Of a stretch of 64,000 bases of DNA, positions 9,547 through 18,594 are shown piece by piece; position 1 is the first letter of the stretch; each line of letters starts with the position of its first letter. The translations under genes and the position numbers were made by a program. The DNA is from G963664935 sp963664935 (lineage in GTDB: Bacteria; Pseudomonadota; Gammaproteobacteria; Methylococcales; G963664935), in assembly GCA_963664935.2 (NCBI GenBank), contig CAXXSE010000006.1, positions 186,001-250,000 on the forward strand, in the 5' to 3' direction. The notes under the pieces were generated by a model. The model was not told where the DNA came from, searched no databases, and worked only from the letters and a program-made list of their open reading frames with translations.

Positions 9547-9954
9547 TGCCGGTTTTGGTCGATAGTAATGTGCTTTTGGATATTTTTACTCAAGATAAGC
9601 AATGGTTTACCTGGTCATCTGAAAACCTTGCCAACTATGCGGAACACGAGCTGCTCTATATTAATCCCATCATCTATGCTGAAATTTCGGCGGGTTTCGC
9701 GCGCATAGAAGAATTGGAAAAAGCATTGCCTGGCGAGTATATTTTTCGTGATGACTTACCTTAATGAAGCCGCATTTCTGGCCGGGAAATGTTTTACGAA
9801 ATATCGTCACTCAGGCGGAACAAAACGCTCGCCATTACCAGATTTTTATATCGGCGCCCATGCCGCGTTCAGAGGCTGGAGTATTATGACGCGAGATAAA
9901 GGCCGATATCATTCCTACTTTCCGGCGCTCAATGTAATTACACCCTGGGGATAG
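9546..9954 (+). pseudogene. vapC: PIN-domain ribonuclease toxin (VapC), frameshifted
   Basis: The first frame (9546-9764) starts MPVLVDSNVLLDI, with the first catalytic Asp of PIN nucleases, and includes the conserved Glu in YAEISAGF. It ends at TAA after FRDDLP. The next frame carries NEAAFLAGKCF, LPDFYIGAHAAF and MTRDKGRYHSYFP, which hold the remaining acidic residues and the usual VapC C-terminus. Removing one T from CCTTAA near 9763 joins them into a protein of about 135 residues, the family length. As written, the toxin lacks half its active site and is presumably inactive. Confidence 0.85.
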
Positions 9955-10163
9955 TTGGCGATGGCGGGAAATAACGCCACGACTCCTTCTCTGATTTTTC
10001 TTAAAATAAGGCCTGTCCCCTTATTTTCGGATAACCTATAAAATAAATCTAGCCCCGTTTTTAGATGATTTTTTCTTTGGGACGGGAGGATTCCTTTAGT
10101 TGAGGACAATTAGCCTGACATATAGGGTCCTGTCGTTCGTATTCCGGCTCAGTTACTCACACC

Positions 10164-10751
10164 TCATTCGATAATCACGGCATGATATCGAAAAACCCTT
10201 ATGTTATCCGACCAATAATCGGGACGGAATCCGGCCTTTTGCTTGAGGTGTCGCAGAAAGTCCTCGGGGTCGGGTAAAGACTCCCATACCGATGGAAGAA
10301 AGGTTCCTTTATGCGCGCCGTCTTGGATAATGAGACCATCGACATGGGGTTGCAGTAAGGAGAGCAGGCCGGTTTCAGAATCAAACTGGATTTCTTGTGG
10401 AGGTGACAAGATGGAAATGTGGATATCGAGTTGCTCGAATTCCGAGGCGCTGACGGATTCGAATCGGGGATCGGAAAATGCGGCTTTAGCAGCATTATCC
10501 ACAATATCATAAACTAAAGGACGATAGGCGTCCAGGGTGCCGATACAGCCGCACAGCCGGCCATGGATTTTTAATGTTACAAAGGTTGCTAAAACTGATT
10601 TGAGTTGTTTCGGATACGCATCGAAGCTTGACTGCGGAATAGTGTTTTTTTCCAATCCGAGTTGGATTGATTTCCGGGCCAGGTCTAACAAGATCCGCCG
10701 GTTTTCGTCCGATATCGAATTACTCGAAAACATAGGTTCCATAGCCGACAA
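10164..10751 (-). CDS. amrA: AMMECR1-domain protein (AmmeMemoRadiSam system protein A)
   Basis: 195 residues with the AMMECR1 fold. The hallmark GRLCGCIGTLDAYRPL (usual form RGCIGT) lies near residue 63, followed by AAFSDPRFESVSASEF and a C-terminal LRHLKQKAGFRPDYW. In bacteria this protein is found beside a MEMO-type protein and a radical SAM enzyme; its reaction is not firmly established. The gene overlaps the upstream MEMO gene by about 30 bp and starts inside it. ATG codons at 10751, 10742 and 10733 are all possible, and 10733 (MFSSNSISDENRR) gives the most family-like N-terminus. It is the last gene of a nadB-MEMO-AMMECR1 unit. No radical SAM partner is in the window. Confidence 0.9.
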   Translation of the reverse strand: MSAMEPMFSSNSISDENRRILLDLARKSIQLGLEKNTIPQSSFDAYPKQLKSVLATFVTLKIHGRLCGCIGTLDAYRPLVYDIVDNAAKAAFSDPRFESVSASEFEQLDIHISILSPPQEIQFDSETGLLSLLQPHVDGLIIQDGAHKGTFLPSVWESLPDPEDFLRHLKQKAGFRPDYWSDNIRVFRYHAVIIE

Positions 10752-11505
10752 CTCGATCCCTTGAACCCGCGGTATCGCCGGAATTGCGCAAATCGACGGT
10801 GGTGACTTCGAGTTTGCGACGATGGGCGGCCACTAAGAGGCCATTTATGGCGCCTCTTCCACACGCCGAATCATAGCCGATCGATTCCCATTGGAGTGCT
10901 TCGATGGCATCCGATGTTTCCCGGTCCATGCGGCTTGCGGTGTCATACGGGTGAAAATGACTTAAATCTGAACTGATTACGATTAAAGTTTCCGCCCCAC
11001 CCCAGAGAAGCTCAAGAACCTCGCAAACTTCCAGAGGTGTCGCATCGCCAACCACAATGGGAATCAGTATGAATTCGTCGAGTACTTCCTGGAGAAAAGG
11101 AAGGTGCACCTCTAGGCTGTGTTCTAAAACATGGGCTTGATCTATTTCGTGGACATAATTAAGCTCTTTGATTCTTTCAATCGCGTGTTTCGCTAATGGA
11201 ATTGAGCCTAGAGGCGTTGCAAATTGGGCGGCATTGGACACCGAAAGTCCTTTAAAACCGACCCGATGGGATGGACCAAGTAATACAACCCGGCGTATCG
11301 GTGGCTTGGCACTAGTCAACAAAGCATATCCACTCGCCGCCACGGGCCCGGAATAAATATAGCCTGCGTGGGGCACAATCAGTGCTTTGGGGGTCTTAGA
11401 GGAAACATTGGCTTCATCGATCATAGATTTCACCATTCGCCGCAGTTCTATGGGGTCTTCAGGATAGAAGCTTCCAGCGACCGCGGGTTTACGGACTTTA
11501 ACCAT
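10720..11505 (-). CDS. amrB: MEMO1-family protein (AmmeMemoRadiSam system protein B)
   Basis: 261-residue MEMO/DODA-like protein of the fold shared with class III extradiol dioxygenases. It begins VRKPAVAGSFYP and has the metal-site motif PHAGYIYSGPVAASGY near residue 46. LLGPSHRVGFKGLSVS, HSLEVHLPFLQ and VISSDLSHFHPYD follow, and these carry the conserved His and Asp residues. Length and motifs are complete. It overlaps the 3' end of nadB by 8 bp and contains the start of the AMMECR1 gene, so the three genes are co-transcribed and translationally coupled. The biochemical role of the bacterial pair is not known. Confidence 0.93.
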   Translation of the reverse strand: MVKVRKPAVAGSFYPEDPIELRRMVKSMIDEANVSSKTPKALIVPHAGYIYSGPVAASGYALLTSAKPPIRRVVLLGPSHRVGFKGLSVSNAAQFATPLGSIPLAKHAIERIKELNYVHEIDQAHVLEHSLEVHLPFLQEVLDEFILIPIVVGDATPLEVCEVLELLWGGAETLIVISSDLSHFHPYDTASRMDRETSDAIEALQWESIGYDSACGRGAINGLLVAAHRRKLEVTTVDLRNSGDTAGSRDRVVGYGTYVFE

Positions 11506-13138
11506 TCCGGGAATCCTCGGTATTGTTTGACAAAACAGTGTCTTTGACCGGTTGATTATCGTTCGGGTGGGGATAGTCCAATGTGAAATGGAGGCCTCGG
11601 CTCTCTTTTCGTTGAAACGCGGAATTGATAATTAGGTCGGCGACGATGACTAGGTTTCTTAATTCCAGGAGATCGCTGGTGACTCTAAAGTGACCATAAT
11701 ATTCAGCGATTTCTTTTTTTAGCAATTCAATACGGTGCAAGGCGCGCTCCAAGCGTTTATCGGTCCGGACAATTCCGACATAATCCCACATGAACTGCCT
11801 GATTTCATGCCAATTGTGCGCGACAACGACTTCTTCGTCAGAATTACTCACCCTTGATTCGTCCCATTCGGGTAAAGCGGACGGTGACGATTTTACAAGC
11901 AGTTGTTGTTTTATATCGATGGCCGCTTGTTTTGCGAATACCAGACATTCAAGTAAGGAATTGCTAGCCATCCGGTTGGCGCCGTGCAAACCGGTGCAGG
12001 CGACCTCGCCAATGGCGTATAGACCCGGTATATCGGTCCTGCCGTTTCGGTCGGCGACAACGCCACCACAGGTATAGTGTGCCGCGGGCACAACCGGAAT
12101 CGGCTGTTTGACGATATTAATATTGAGCGCTAAGCATTTGGCGTGAATCGTTGGAAAATGATCGCGGATAAATTGTTCAGGCTTATGGGTTATATCCAGA
12201 TAGACGCAATCGATCCCGAGCCGTTTCATTTCGTGGTCGATAGCGCGCGCTACGATATCTCGGGGCGCCAGTTCCCCCCGTTCATCAAATTTTTGCATGA
12301 ACGCCGCCCCATCTGGCAATCGCAGACGGGCGCCTTCACCGCGTACTGCTTCACTAATTAGAAAGGAGTGGGCTTCAGGATGGTAAAGGCAAGTCGGATG
12401 AAATTGCATGAATTCCATGTTGGCGACTTTGCAGCCCGCCCGCCAGGCGAGGGCGATTCCGTCTCCCGTGGAAACATCGGGATTGCTGGTGTAAAGATAA
12501 ACCTTGCTAGCTCCACCCGTGGCCAAAATCACGATGGGCGCATGAAAAACCGCGACTTTTTGCAGCTTACAATCTAAAACATAAGCACCCATTACGGTAC
12601 GTTTATTTTGACCGGGTTTTTCCCCGGTGATCAAATCCACGACGTTGAAATGTTCAAATACCTTAATATTCGGGTGATGGATGACCTGTTTTTCCAAAGT
12701 TGCGGAAACAGCTTTGCCGGTGGCATCGGCCGCATGGACAATACGCCGATGCGTATGGCCTCCTTCTCGGTTGAGATGGAGTTGGTTTGAACCGTCTGAC
12801 CGGGATTCGGTAGTGAAAGGTACGCCTTGTTCAATCAACCAATCGATACACTCCTTTGCTTGTGAAACCACGAATCGAACAATATCCGGATCGCATAATC
12901 CAACACCCGATTTGACGGTATCGGCAATATGAGATTCGATTGAGTCCTTGGAATCGAGTACCGCGGATATACCTCCCTGCGCGTAAAACGTGCTGCCTTC
13001 GTTTAACGTGGTTTTCGAGAACACCGCTATTCGATGCTGGCTTGCTAATTGAATAGCAAGGCTCAAACCCGAAGCTCCGCTACCGATGATGAGTACATCG
13101 AAGCTGAGATCGGGATGGATTGGGTTTTGCGTAGTCAT
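11498..13138 (-). CDS. nadB: L-aspartate oxidase
   Basis: Flavoenzyme that oxidises L-aspartate to iminoaspartate, the first step of NAD synthesis, in the cytoplasm with NadA. The FAD-binding motif LIIGSGASGLSLAIQLA is at the N-terminus. The succinate-dehydrogenase-like STFYAQGGISAVL, the catalytic HTHRRIVHAADATGKA, EFMQFHPTCLY, the active-site Arg region SEAVRGEGARLR and the C-terminal GEVACTGLHGANRMASNSL follow. I place the start at ATG 13138 (MTTQNPIHPDLSFDV). The longer frame to 13213 adds 25 residues unlike the family. At about 546 residues it is full length. It heads an operon with the MEMO and AMMECR1 genes. Confidence 0.96.
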   Translation of the reverse strand: MTTQNPIHPDLSFDVLIIGSGASGLSLAIQLASQHRIAVFSKTTLNEGSTFYAQGGISAVLDSKDSIESHIADTVKSGVGLCDPDIVRFVVSQAKECIDWLIEQGVPFTTESRSDGSNQLHLNREGGHTHRRIVHAADATGKAVSATLEKQVIHHPNIKVFEHFNVVDLITGEKPGQNKRTVMGAYVLDCKLQKVAVFHAPIVILATGGASKVYLYTSNPDVSTGDGIALAWRAGCKVANMEFMQFHPTCLYHPEAHSFLISEAVRGEGARLRLPDGAAFMQKFDERGELAPRDIVARAIDHEMKRLGIDCVYLDITHKPEQFIRDHFPTIHAKCLALNINIVKQPIPVVPAAHYTCGGVVADRNGRTDIPGLYAIGEVACTGLHGANRMASNSLLECLVFAKQAAIDIKQQLLVKSSPSALPEWDESRVSNSDEEVVVAHNWHEIRQFMWDYVGIVRTDKRLERALHRIELLKKEIAEYYGHFRVTSDLLELRNLVIVADLIINSAFQRKESRGLHFTLDYPHPNDNQPVKDTVLSNNTEDSRNG

Positions 13139-13267
13139 GGAATTGGATGATCGTTGAATTGTCGGTGGTTTGCAACTCCCGTAGTGAGGGGTTCCAATGA
13201 CAAAAATCGTCACATCCTAACAAAGAAGGTCACCGAACCGTTACGGGGTTACTCAGTAACCGTTTGA

Positions 13268-13424
13268 TTTCAAAAAATACTTTGGCATGGCCCGGATGAT
13301 GCTGATAATTTCGACATGGAGCAATCTCGGTACGATTTTTAATATCGCCGGAGAAGACCTCGCGAGCGGCGCCCTATTCCATGCATCCGTCACGACCAGC
13401 GATAAACATATCCTACCAGGTTAA
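13268..13424 (+). pseudogene. Gene remnant abutting IS4 copy 2
   Basis: A short stretch reads FQKILWHGPDDADNFDMEQS and then, after dropping one T from the T5 run near 13360, NIAGEDLASGALFHASVTTS and a stop. It has coding-like composition but no start, and I do not recognise it. The IS target duplication CAGGTTAA includes its TAA stop, so the IS landed exactly at the end of this remnant. Confidence 0.3.
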
Positions 13425-15223
13425 CTCGTCAGTCACGAGTTCTATCCGATTTGACGTAACTATTCAGGCCCTGAATTCATTTTTTCGATGTGTCACCTCG
13501 ACCAACGGAAGAAAGTCTTATCACCCATTGATAGCTCTGCGCTTTAAGATTGCCCACTGGTGTTCATAAAAGATGAGTAGTGTAGAAAATAGAAATCGAT
13601 AATTACGACTAGACATTTGCTAAAAAAACACGGATCCTTCTTTTCTTTGTAGAAGTACAGATGGAAGGAGGAGACCCCGTGCAACAGTATATTTCTCAGA
13701 GTTTAGAAAGCTTTCAAAGCGTTTTTTCCAGATCGAGTACTTGGTTGTTGTTCTGCGCCATTGTGATTGGATTTATGGGGGCAGGAGAAATGATCGGCGT
13801 GACGTCGTTGTGTCGTTTCTGGCTATTAGATGAACTTGGTTATTACCGCTTGCTCCGTTTTTTTAGATCCAAAGCGTATGTCTATGGGGCGTTGCTCGAT
13901 GCTTGGCAAGATTTTGTGAATCGCCAAGGAAAATCCGTTGAAGTAGCTGGACGAGCGATACTTCTGGGTGACCATACCGCGGTGATCAAAGATGGACGCA
14001 AGATGCCCGGCGTGGTATCGATGCACGAGTCATCGGAGACGCAAACGAAACCCGGCTATTTTCGGGCCCAATGTTGGGGCAGCATTGGCATCTTGATCGG
14101 GTCGTTATCCGCTTGTTTTTGTTGTCCTTTGCAGCTTCAAATTCATCAGGGATGGGCTCATTTAGGGTTGAACGACGAGCGCGATAATCCATGTCGGATC
14201 AAGCTCACCGACCGCTTGGCGGCCATGGCGATTCATTTTGCGGTGACGAATCACTGTCTGTGTTATTTGGTGTTGGATGCCTTTTTTTCAACCGGGGGCG
14301 TATTTCGAGCTTGCCACTATTATTCAATCCAGCATCAGGCGCGGTGGGTTGAGGTGCTGGTCAAAGCCAAGAATAGCTATGTGGGTTATTTCCCCGCGCC
14401 ACCGAAACCCGCCTCTCGACCCGGACCTCAGCCGCTCTATGGCGAGAAAGTGTGTTTAAGAGAATGCTTCGACCACCTTCATTTGTTTGAGACGGTGACC
14501 TGTCAAGTCTACGGTAAAACCGAATCCATCCGGGTTATGACGCTTACACTGTTATGGCGGCCCATCGCTGATCAGGTGTTATTTATTCTCGCCGTCACCT
14601 CAAAAGGCCCAATGGTTCTAATGAGTTCCGATTTAACGCTGTCAGCCATTGATGCCGTTGAACTGTATTGTGCTAGAACCCGCATTGAAATCATGTTCGC
14701 GATGTTAAAGCATGTGATCGGCGCCTTTAAATTTCGTTTTTGGACTAAAAAATTGCCAAAACATTCTAGACGCCCCTTTTCCAATCGTCTTCTCAAAGCC
14801 CCACAGCCCCAGGATATTCATACCGTTCAAGCGTGCTGGCGAGCCTATGAAATCTTCGTGCTCTGTGCCTCCATTGCCTTGGGGTTAATGCAATTGATTG
14901 CGCTCCAGTATCAAGATACGATTTGGTCTGAGCACTCGCTTTATCTTCGCACTCAATCGCGTGATTTGCCATCGGAGAAAACCGTCAAGCAAATTTTAGC
15001 GCCATTGTTCCTCAAACAATTCTTTCGACTTGAGGAAAATGGCATGATTCAACAGATCCGTGCCCGCTTGATGGCTGTTTCCGATGAAATAGATGACGAT
15101 TAAACTGAATGAGGCGTTCTATGCTCTAATTCTCTGCGATCTTCAAAATTTTTCATCAAACATACTACGATGGAGAGGGTAGTTTTGCCCCGCTTTTCTC
15201 GCTGTTAACTCACGACTGCCGAG
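13425..15223 (+). mobile_element. IS4-family insertion sequence, copy 2, complete
   Basis: 1799-bp element. Its ends are CTCGTCAGTCACGAGTT on the left and CTCGGCAGTCGTGAGTT on the right, read inward: an imperfect 17-bp inverted repeat. An 8-bp target duplication CAGGTTAA flanks it at 13417-13424 and 15224-15231, so it arrived by simple transposition. It differs from copy 3 at only a handful of bases, so both moved recently. Confidence 0.96.
13661..15103 (+). CDS. IS4-family transposase (copy 2)
   Basis: 480-residue DDE transposase, intact. The first catalytic Asp is in LLGDHTAVIKDGRKMPG (about residue 103) and the second in YLVLDAFFSTG. The third acidic residue is in YCARTRIEIMFAMLK near residue 335, which fits the Y-(2)-R-(3)-E-(6)-K signature of the IS4 family exactly. 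A GGAGGAG sequence overlapping the first codons and a possible GTG at 13679 leave the exact start uncertain. The 236 bp upstream within the element contain no other gene. As one of two full-length copies here, it is a plausible source of transposase for the defective copy 1. Confidence 0.95.
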   Translation: MEGGDPVQQYISQSLESFQSVFSRSSTWLLFCAIVIGFMGAGEMIGVTSLCRFWLLDELGYYRLLRFFRSKAYVYGALLDAWQDFVNRQGKSVEVAGRAILLGDHTAVIKDGRKMPGVVSMHESSETQTKPGYFRAQCWGSIGILIGSLSACFCCPLQLQIHQGWAHLGLNDERDNPCRIKLTDRLAAMAIHFAVTNHCLCYLVLDAFFSTGGVFRACHYYSIQHQARWVEVLVKAKNSYVGYFPAPPKPASRPGPQPLYGEKVCLRECFDHLHLFETVTCQVYGKTESIRVMTLTLLWRPIADQVLFILAVTSKGPMVLMSSDLTLSAIDAVELYCARTRIEIMFAMLKHVIGAFKFRFWTKKLPKHSRRPFSNRLLKAPQPQDIHTVQACWRAYEIFVLCASIALGLMQLIALQYQDTIWSEHSLYLRTQSRDLPSEKTVKQILAPLFLKQFFRLEENGMIQQIRARLMAVSDEIDDD

Positions 15224-15830
15224 CAGGTTAAGGATAAACGTTGGGACATTGCCGGTAAGTCCAAAAGGTAATGTCAGTGTCGACCCGCTTCGGTGGGTGA
15301 TATTTGAAGCAAACCGGTTACGGGTTTGCATGAGAGGTGTGCTATGAGTATCGGTTTATTGTTAAAACTTCATTCATTGTTTCTGTCGCTTTGCCCAATT
15401 GTATTGTTGGTGCTGGTTACCCAGGGGCATCATATTTCCGTTTATCTTGAGAAGAAACGGAGCGGATTTTTCAGGTTGATACACCACAAATAACCCAGGA
15501 GAAAGGGTTACATTATCGTACATTCGAATTCGGGGAAAGCGGATTTCCCCCTTAGGGACTGGAAAAGAATAAACGGCAGGGGTTATGCTTCGTGTTTAAA
15601 GCGCGACGGTATCGTACCCCGCACCCTAAATAACTACGTCTATTCGACAGTCTAAATCGTCGATAACCGCGTTGCGACAGCTTGAACGAGGATGGCTATT
15701 CCTGCGCCGTCGCGCCTTGTTCTCGGCGATTTATCCTCGCCGCCTAAACGCAATTATTTAGGGTACGGGGTACCAGCTGGCGACAAACCGCAAGCAGGCT
15801 GTTTCTTTAGGTTGTGGTTCTTCCTTCGTA
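15224..15830. other. Stretch between IS4 copy 2 and the cold-shock gene
   Basis: Apart from one small possible coding sequence (15344-15493) I see no gene. The part after 15500 contains imperfect inverted sequences built on TACCCCGCACCCTAAATAA (about 15617-15635) and TTATTTAGGGTACGGGGTA (about 15752-15770), which could pair as a large stem. It may be a degenerate mobile-element remnant. Confidence 0.4.
15344..15493 (+). CDS. Possible small single-pass membrane protein
   Basis: A 49-residue frame starting at ATG 15344, with GAGAGG 7 bp upstream as a weak ribosome site. Residues 4-26 are strongly hydrophobic (LLLKLHSLFLSLCPIVLLVL), followed by a basic tail with EKKRSGFFR. It could be a real small membrane protein or a remnant. 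There is no conserved context: it lies between an IS4 target site and a cold-shock gene. Confidence 0.3.
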   Translation: MSIGLLLKLHSLFLSLCPIVLLVLVTQGHHISVYLEKKRSGFFRLIHHK

Positions 15831-15862
15831 AAAAAATAAACCCCGCGATTCCTCGCGGGGCT
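15831..15862 (-). terminator. Intrinsic terminator of the cold-shock gene
   Basis: On the minus strand GCCCCGCGAGGAATCGCGGGG forms a strong GC stem (CCCCGCG/CGCGGGG) followed by TTTATTTTTT. It starts about 30 bp after the cold-shock gene's stop. This is a textbook Rho-independent terminator. Confidence 0.9.
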
Positions 15863-15890
15863 TACTCAAAACACCAAATTAACGGAGCGT

Positions 15891-16091
15891 TTAACCCTGT
15901 ACGTTTGTTGCCTGTGGGCCTTTGGGTCCGTCTTCCACATCGAAGCTCACTTGCTGGCCTTCGGCCAGTGTGCGAAAACCTTCGTTGGCGATAGCCGAAA
16001 AGTGAACAAAAACGTCTTTGCTGCCATCGGAAGGAGAAATAAAGCCGAAGCCCTTGGATTCGTTAAACCATTTAACGGTTCCTGTAGTCAT
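15891..16091 (-). CDS. Cold-shock protein, CspA family
   Basis: 66-residue single OB-fold RNA/DNA-binding protein. It starts TTGTVKWFNESKGFGFISPS, with the RNP1 motif KGFGFI, and continues with RNP2 DVFVHFSAI. It ends QVSFDVEDGPKGPQATNVQG, all standard for CspA-type RNA chaperones that melt mRNA structure. A ribosome site (GAGG) precedes the ATG, and a clear terminator follows. The roughly 400-bp AT-rich region upstream could include a long 5' leader, as is usual for cold-regulated csp genes. The neighbouring divergent gene is an RNA helicase, which is a natural functional partner. Confidence 0.97.
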   Translation of the reverse strand: MTTGTVKWFNESKGFGFISPSDGSKDVFVHFSAIANEGFRTLAEGQQVSFDVEDGPKGPQATNVQG

Positions 16092-16519
16092 GATAATTAC
16101 CTCATCAAGTATTAAAAATTAAAAACATATTACAAACCTTACGAGGAAATTAGCAGGAGATAACTTGGAAAGAACTTCTGACAAAAAACCAGGATAGAAT
16201 GTAGCGCTATGTAATTATGTAGTGTAATCGATTTTTCACCAAAGACACTACATCCTTCATTATATTAGGTACAAATATGAAAATTCAAGCCCATAATGTT
16301 GTTTTTTTTGATCAAAACCAAAGAATATTGTATATTTGACCACCTTGATAGCAAAATTTCATATATAATACCCTATTAGGTTCTGGTGCACTTCGGTCTG
16401 CGCCTGTTTTCAACGCGGTAATCCTTCCCGATTTACCTCAAACACACAAATAAGTTTCCGCCTAGACTGTCCCCAGCCATGTATATTGGGTAGGCCGATC
16501 CCTGGAGAATACCTTAAGA
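16092..16519. promoter_or_regulatory. Divergent regulatory region between csp and rhlE-like helicase
   Basis: 428 bp without a gene, clearly AT-rich. A perfect -10 box TATAAT is at 16364-16369, facing the helicase, with no good -35 at normal spacing. That would leave a 5' leader of about 140 nt for the helicase mRNA. The half facing csp is rich in A/T runs and could hold the long cold-shock leader. I could not identify a specific thermosensor fold. Confidence 0.35.
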
Positions 16520-17839
16520 ATGTCATTTGAATCCCTCGGTCTCAGGGCCGAATTACTCCGTGCTGTATCCGAAAACGGCTATAGCGTCCCCACCCCAATA
16601 CAGCGGCAGGCAATCCCCCTAATTCTCGAAGGCCGGGACATTCTGGGTGGCGCGCAGACGGGTACTGGTAAAACCGCGGGTTTTACTCTGCCGCTTTTAC
16701 AAAGATTAATGTTATCCGGTAACCCGGGGAAAGACCGTCGCCCTATTCGCGCCCTCGTACTGACCCCAACCCGAGAACTGGCGGCACAGGTTGCCGAAAG
16801 CGTGATAACCTATGGTAAGTATTTGCCACTTCGCTCCACGGTGATTTTCGGCGGTGTAAGTATTAATCCACAAATAAAGAAGCTTCGCGGTGGCGTGGAC
16901 ATTCTGGTGGCAACTCCGGGTAGATTACTGGATCACGTCAGTCAGAAGACCGTCGACCTTTCAAAAGTCGATATCCTGGTGCTCGACGAAGCCGATCGTA
17001 TGCTCGACATGGGGTTTATTCGCGACATTCGTAAGGTCCTCGCACTGGTAACGAAGCAAAAACAGACATTACTATTTTCAGCCACCTTCTCAAATGAAAT
17101 CAAACGATTGGCTAATGATCTGCTTAAATCACCCACCTCAATTGACGTGGCGCGGCGTAATACAGCTTCAGAAATGGTCGCACAGGTCGTTCACCCGGTG
17201 GACAAAAGCCGTAAACGAGAACTGCTTTCTTATTTGATTGGTTCGAAGAACTGGAAACAGGTATTGGTATTCACCCGCACCAAGCACGGTGCCAACCGTC
17301 TTTGTAAACAGCTTATTGCCGATGGCATTACGGCGGCCGCAATTCATGGCAACAAGAGCCAAGGCGCGCGTACTAAGGCATTGGCGGATTTTAAGTCTGG
17401 CACGGGCTGTGTGTTGGTTGCAACGGATATTGCCGCTCGTGGACTGGATATTAACCAACTACCACACGTGGTTAACTTTGAATTACCTAATGTACCGGAA
17501 GATTACGTTCACCGCATTGGCCGGACGGGCCGCGCTGGCCATGAAGGCGAAGCCATGTCATTGGTATGCGTCGACGAGCTGGATTTTCTTAAAGATATCG
17601 AAGGTCTCTTAAAACGCGCAATCCCTAAAGTAGTGATTGACGATTTTGACCCCGATCCTTCTATCAAACCGGAACCCGTGAATAAAGGGCACGGTAAGCA
17701 GCAACACGCCGCAAGAAAGCCTGCCGGAAAAAAAACGGCATCTACTTGGAACAGCCGGCGATCACCTGTCAAGGGACGTTCGAATAACCAAAATCGATCA
17801 GGTAATCGTACGCCTAAGATTTCACAACGCGCACGTTAG
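16520..17839 (+). CDS. rhlE: DEAD-box RNA helicase, RhlE-like
   Basis: 439-residue ATP-dependent RNA helicase. The Q motif PTPIQRQAIP, Walker A AQTGTGKTAG, PTRELAAQV, TPGRLLD, the DEAD box VLDEADRMLDMGF and SATFS make up the first RecA domain. VFTRTKHGANRL, ATDIAARGLDI and HRIGRTGRAG make up the second. After about residue 375 follows a basic, low-complexity tail (KPAGKK, RSPVKGRSNNQNRSGN), typical of RhlE-type proteins and used for RNA anchoring. ATG at 16520 is preceded by GGAG. The divergent cold-shock protein suggests a shared role in RNA remodelling at low temperature. Confidence 0.93.
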   Translation: MSFESLGLRAELLRAVSENGYSVPTPIQRQAIPLILEGRDILGGAQTGTGKTAGFTLPLLQRLMLSGNPGKDRRPIRALVLTPTRELAAQVAESVITYGKYLPLRSTVIFGGVSINPQIKKLRGGVDILVATPGRLLDHVSQKTVDLSKVDILVLDEADRMLDMGFIRDIRKVLALVTKQKQTLLFSATFSNEIKRLANDLLKSPTSIDVARRNTASEMVAQVVHPVDKSRKRELLSYLIGSKNWKQVLVFTRTKHGANRLCKQLIADGITAAAIHGNKSQGARTKALADFKSGTGCVLVATDIAARGLDINQLPHVVNFELPNVPEDYVHRIGRTGRAGHEGEAMSLVCVDELDFLKDIEGLLKRAIPKVVIDDFDPDPSIKPEPVNKGHGKQQHAARKPAGKKTASTWNSRRSPVKGRSNNQNRSGNRTPKISQRAR

Positions 17840-17975
17840 TCACAAAACAGCGGCAGGTTTTCTCCACCGCCGCCTACTTAAAACCCATAAAATTTAAAGG
17901 CGAACTTTCTGGCTCACAAAAGTAGGGATACCCTAAAAGGGCTCTGCCCCATTAATTCTATTAACAGGCCTTTTT

Positions 17976-18449
17976 GTGAAAAAAATTGCTATCTTCGTTG
18001 ATGTGCAAAACATTTATTACACCGCACGCCAAGCTTATGGCCGCCAGTTTGATTACCGAAGCCTTTGGCGACGCATAAGTTCTGAAGGAGAGATTGTTTC
18101 CGCAAACGCGTATGCCATTCATCGTGGCAACGAGAAACAACTCAAATTCCAAAATGCGCTCACGCAAATTGGCTTCACTGTAAAACTCAAACCCTATATC
18201 CAGCGAAGTGACGGCTCAGCAAAAGGCGATTGGGACGTAGGTATTACTATTGATGTTTTGGAAATAGCAAAAGACGTTGATACCGTTGTATTACTATCCG
18301 GTGACGGAGACTTCGATCTATTACTGGAAAAAATCAAAAAGAACTATGCCGTCCGCGCCGAAGTCTATGGTGTGCCGGCACTTACAGCCAACTCTCTTAT
18401 AGCTTCCGCGAGCGTTTACCATCGTATTGAAGAAGATTTATTGCTATAA
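17976..18449 (+). CDS. NYN-domain protein (LabA/DUF88 family), predicted RNase
   Basis: 157-residue protein of the PIN-like NYN fold. Acidic active-site residues appear in IFVDVQNIYYTARQ (residues 5-18), GDWDVGITIDVLE and LLSGDGDFDLLLEKI, followed by VYGVPALTANSL. Proteins of this family are predicted metal-dependent ribonucleases, though substrates are mostly unknown. Translation starts at GTG 17976; no in-frame ATG gives a complete N-terminus. It stands alone downstream of the helicase with a 137-bp gap. An RNA-processing role fits both the family and the neighbour. Confidence 0.88.
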   Translation: MKKIAIFVDVQNIYYTARQAYGRQFDYRSLWRRISSEGEIVSANAYAIHRGNEKQLKFQNALTQIGFTVKLKPYIQRSDGSAKGDWDVGITIDVLEIAKDVDTVVLLSGDGDFDLLLEKIKKNYAVRAEVYGVPALTANSLIASASVYHRIEEDLLL

Positions 18450-18594
18450 CCTGAATCAATGACCTCAATGCGATACAGGACACAAGCTCTAAATTCCAGC
18501 GCCAAAAAAATGCCCACTTAAATCTATGGGTGAAGCTAGTACCACGCTAAACAGATTATTAGAGCAAGCCGATTTGCTGATAGAATGAACGGAT

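Noticed and set aside
13826..14796. Antisense frames of 60-74 codons conserved in all three IS4 copies
   Set aside because: They are conserved only because the DNA is nearly identical; they lie opposite the transposase and have no ribosome sites.
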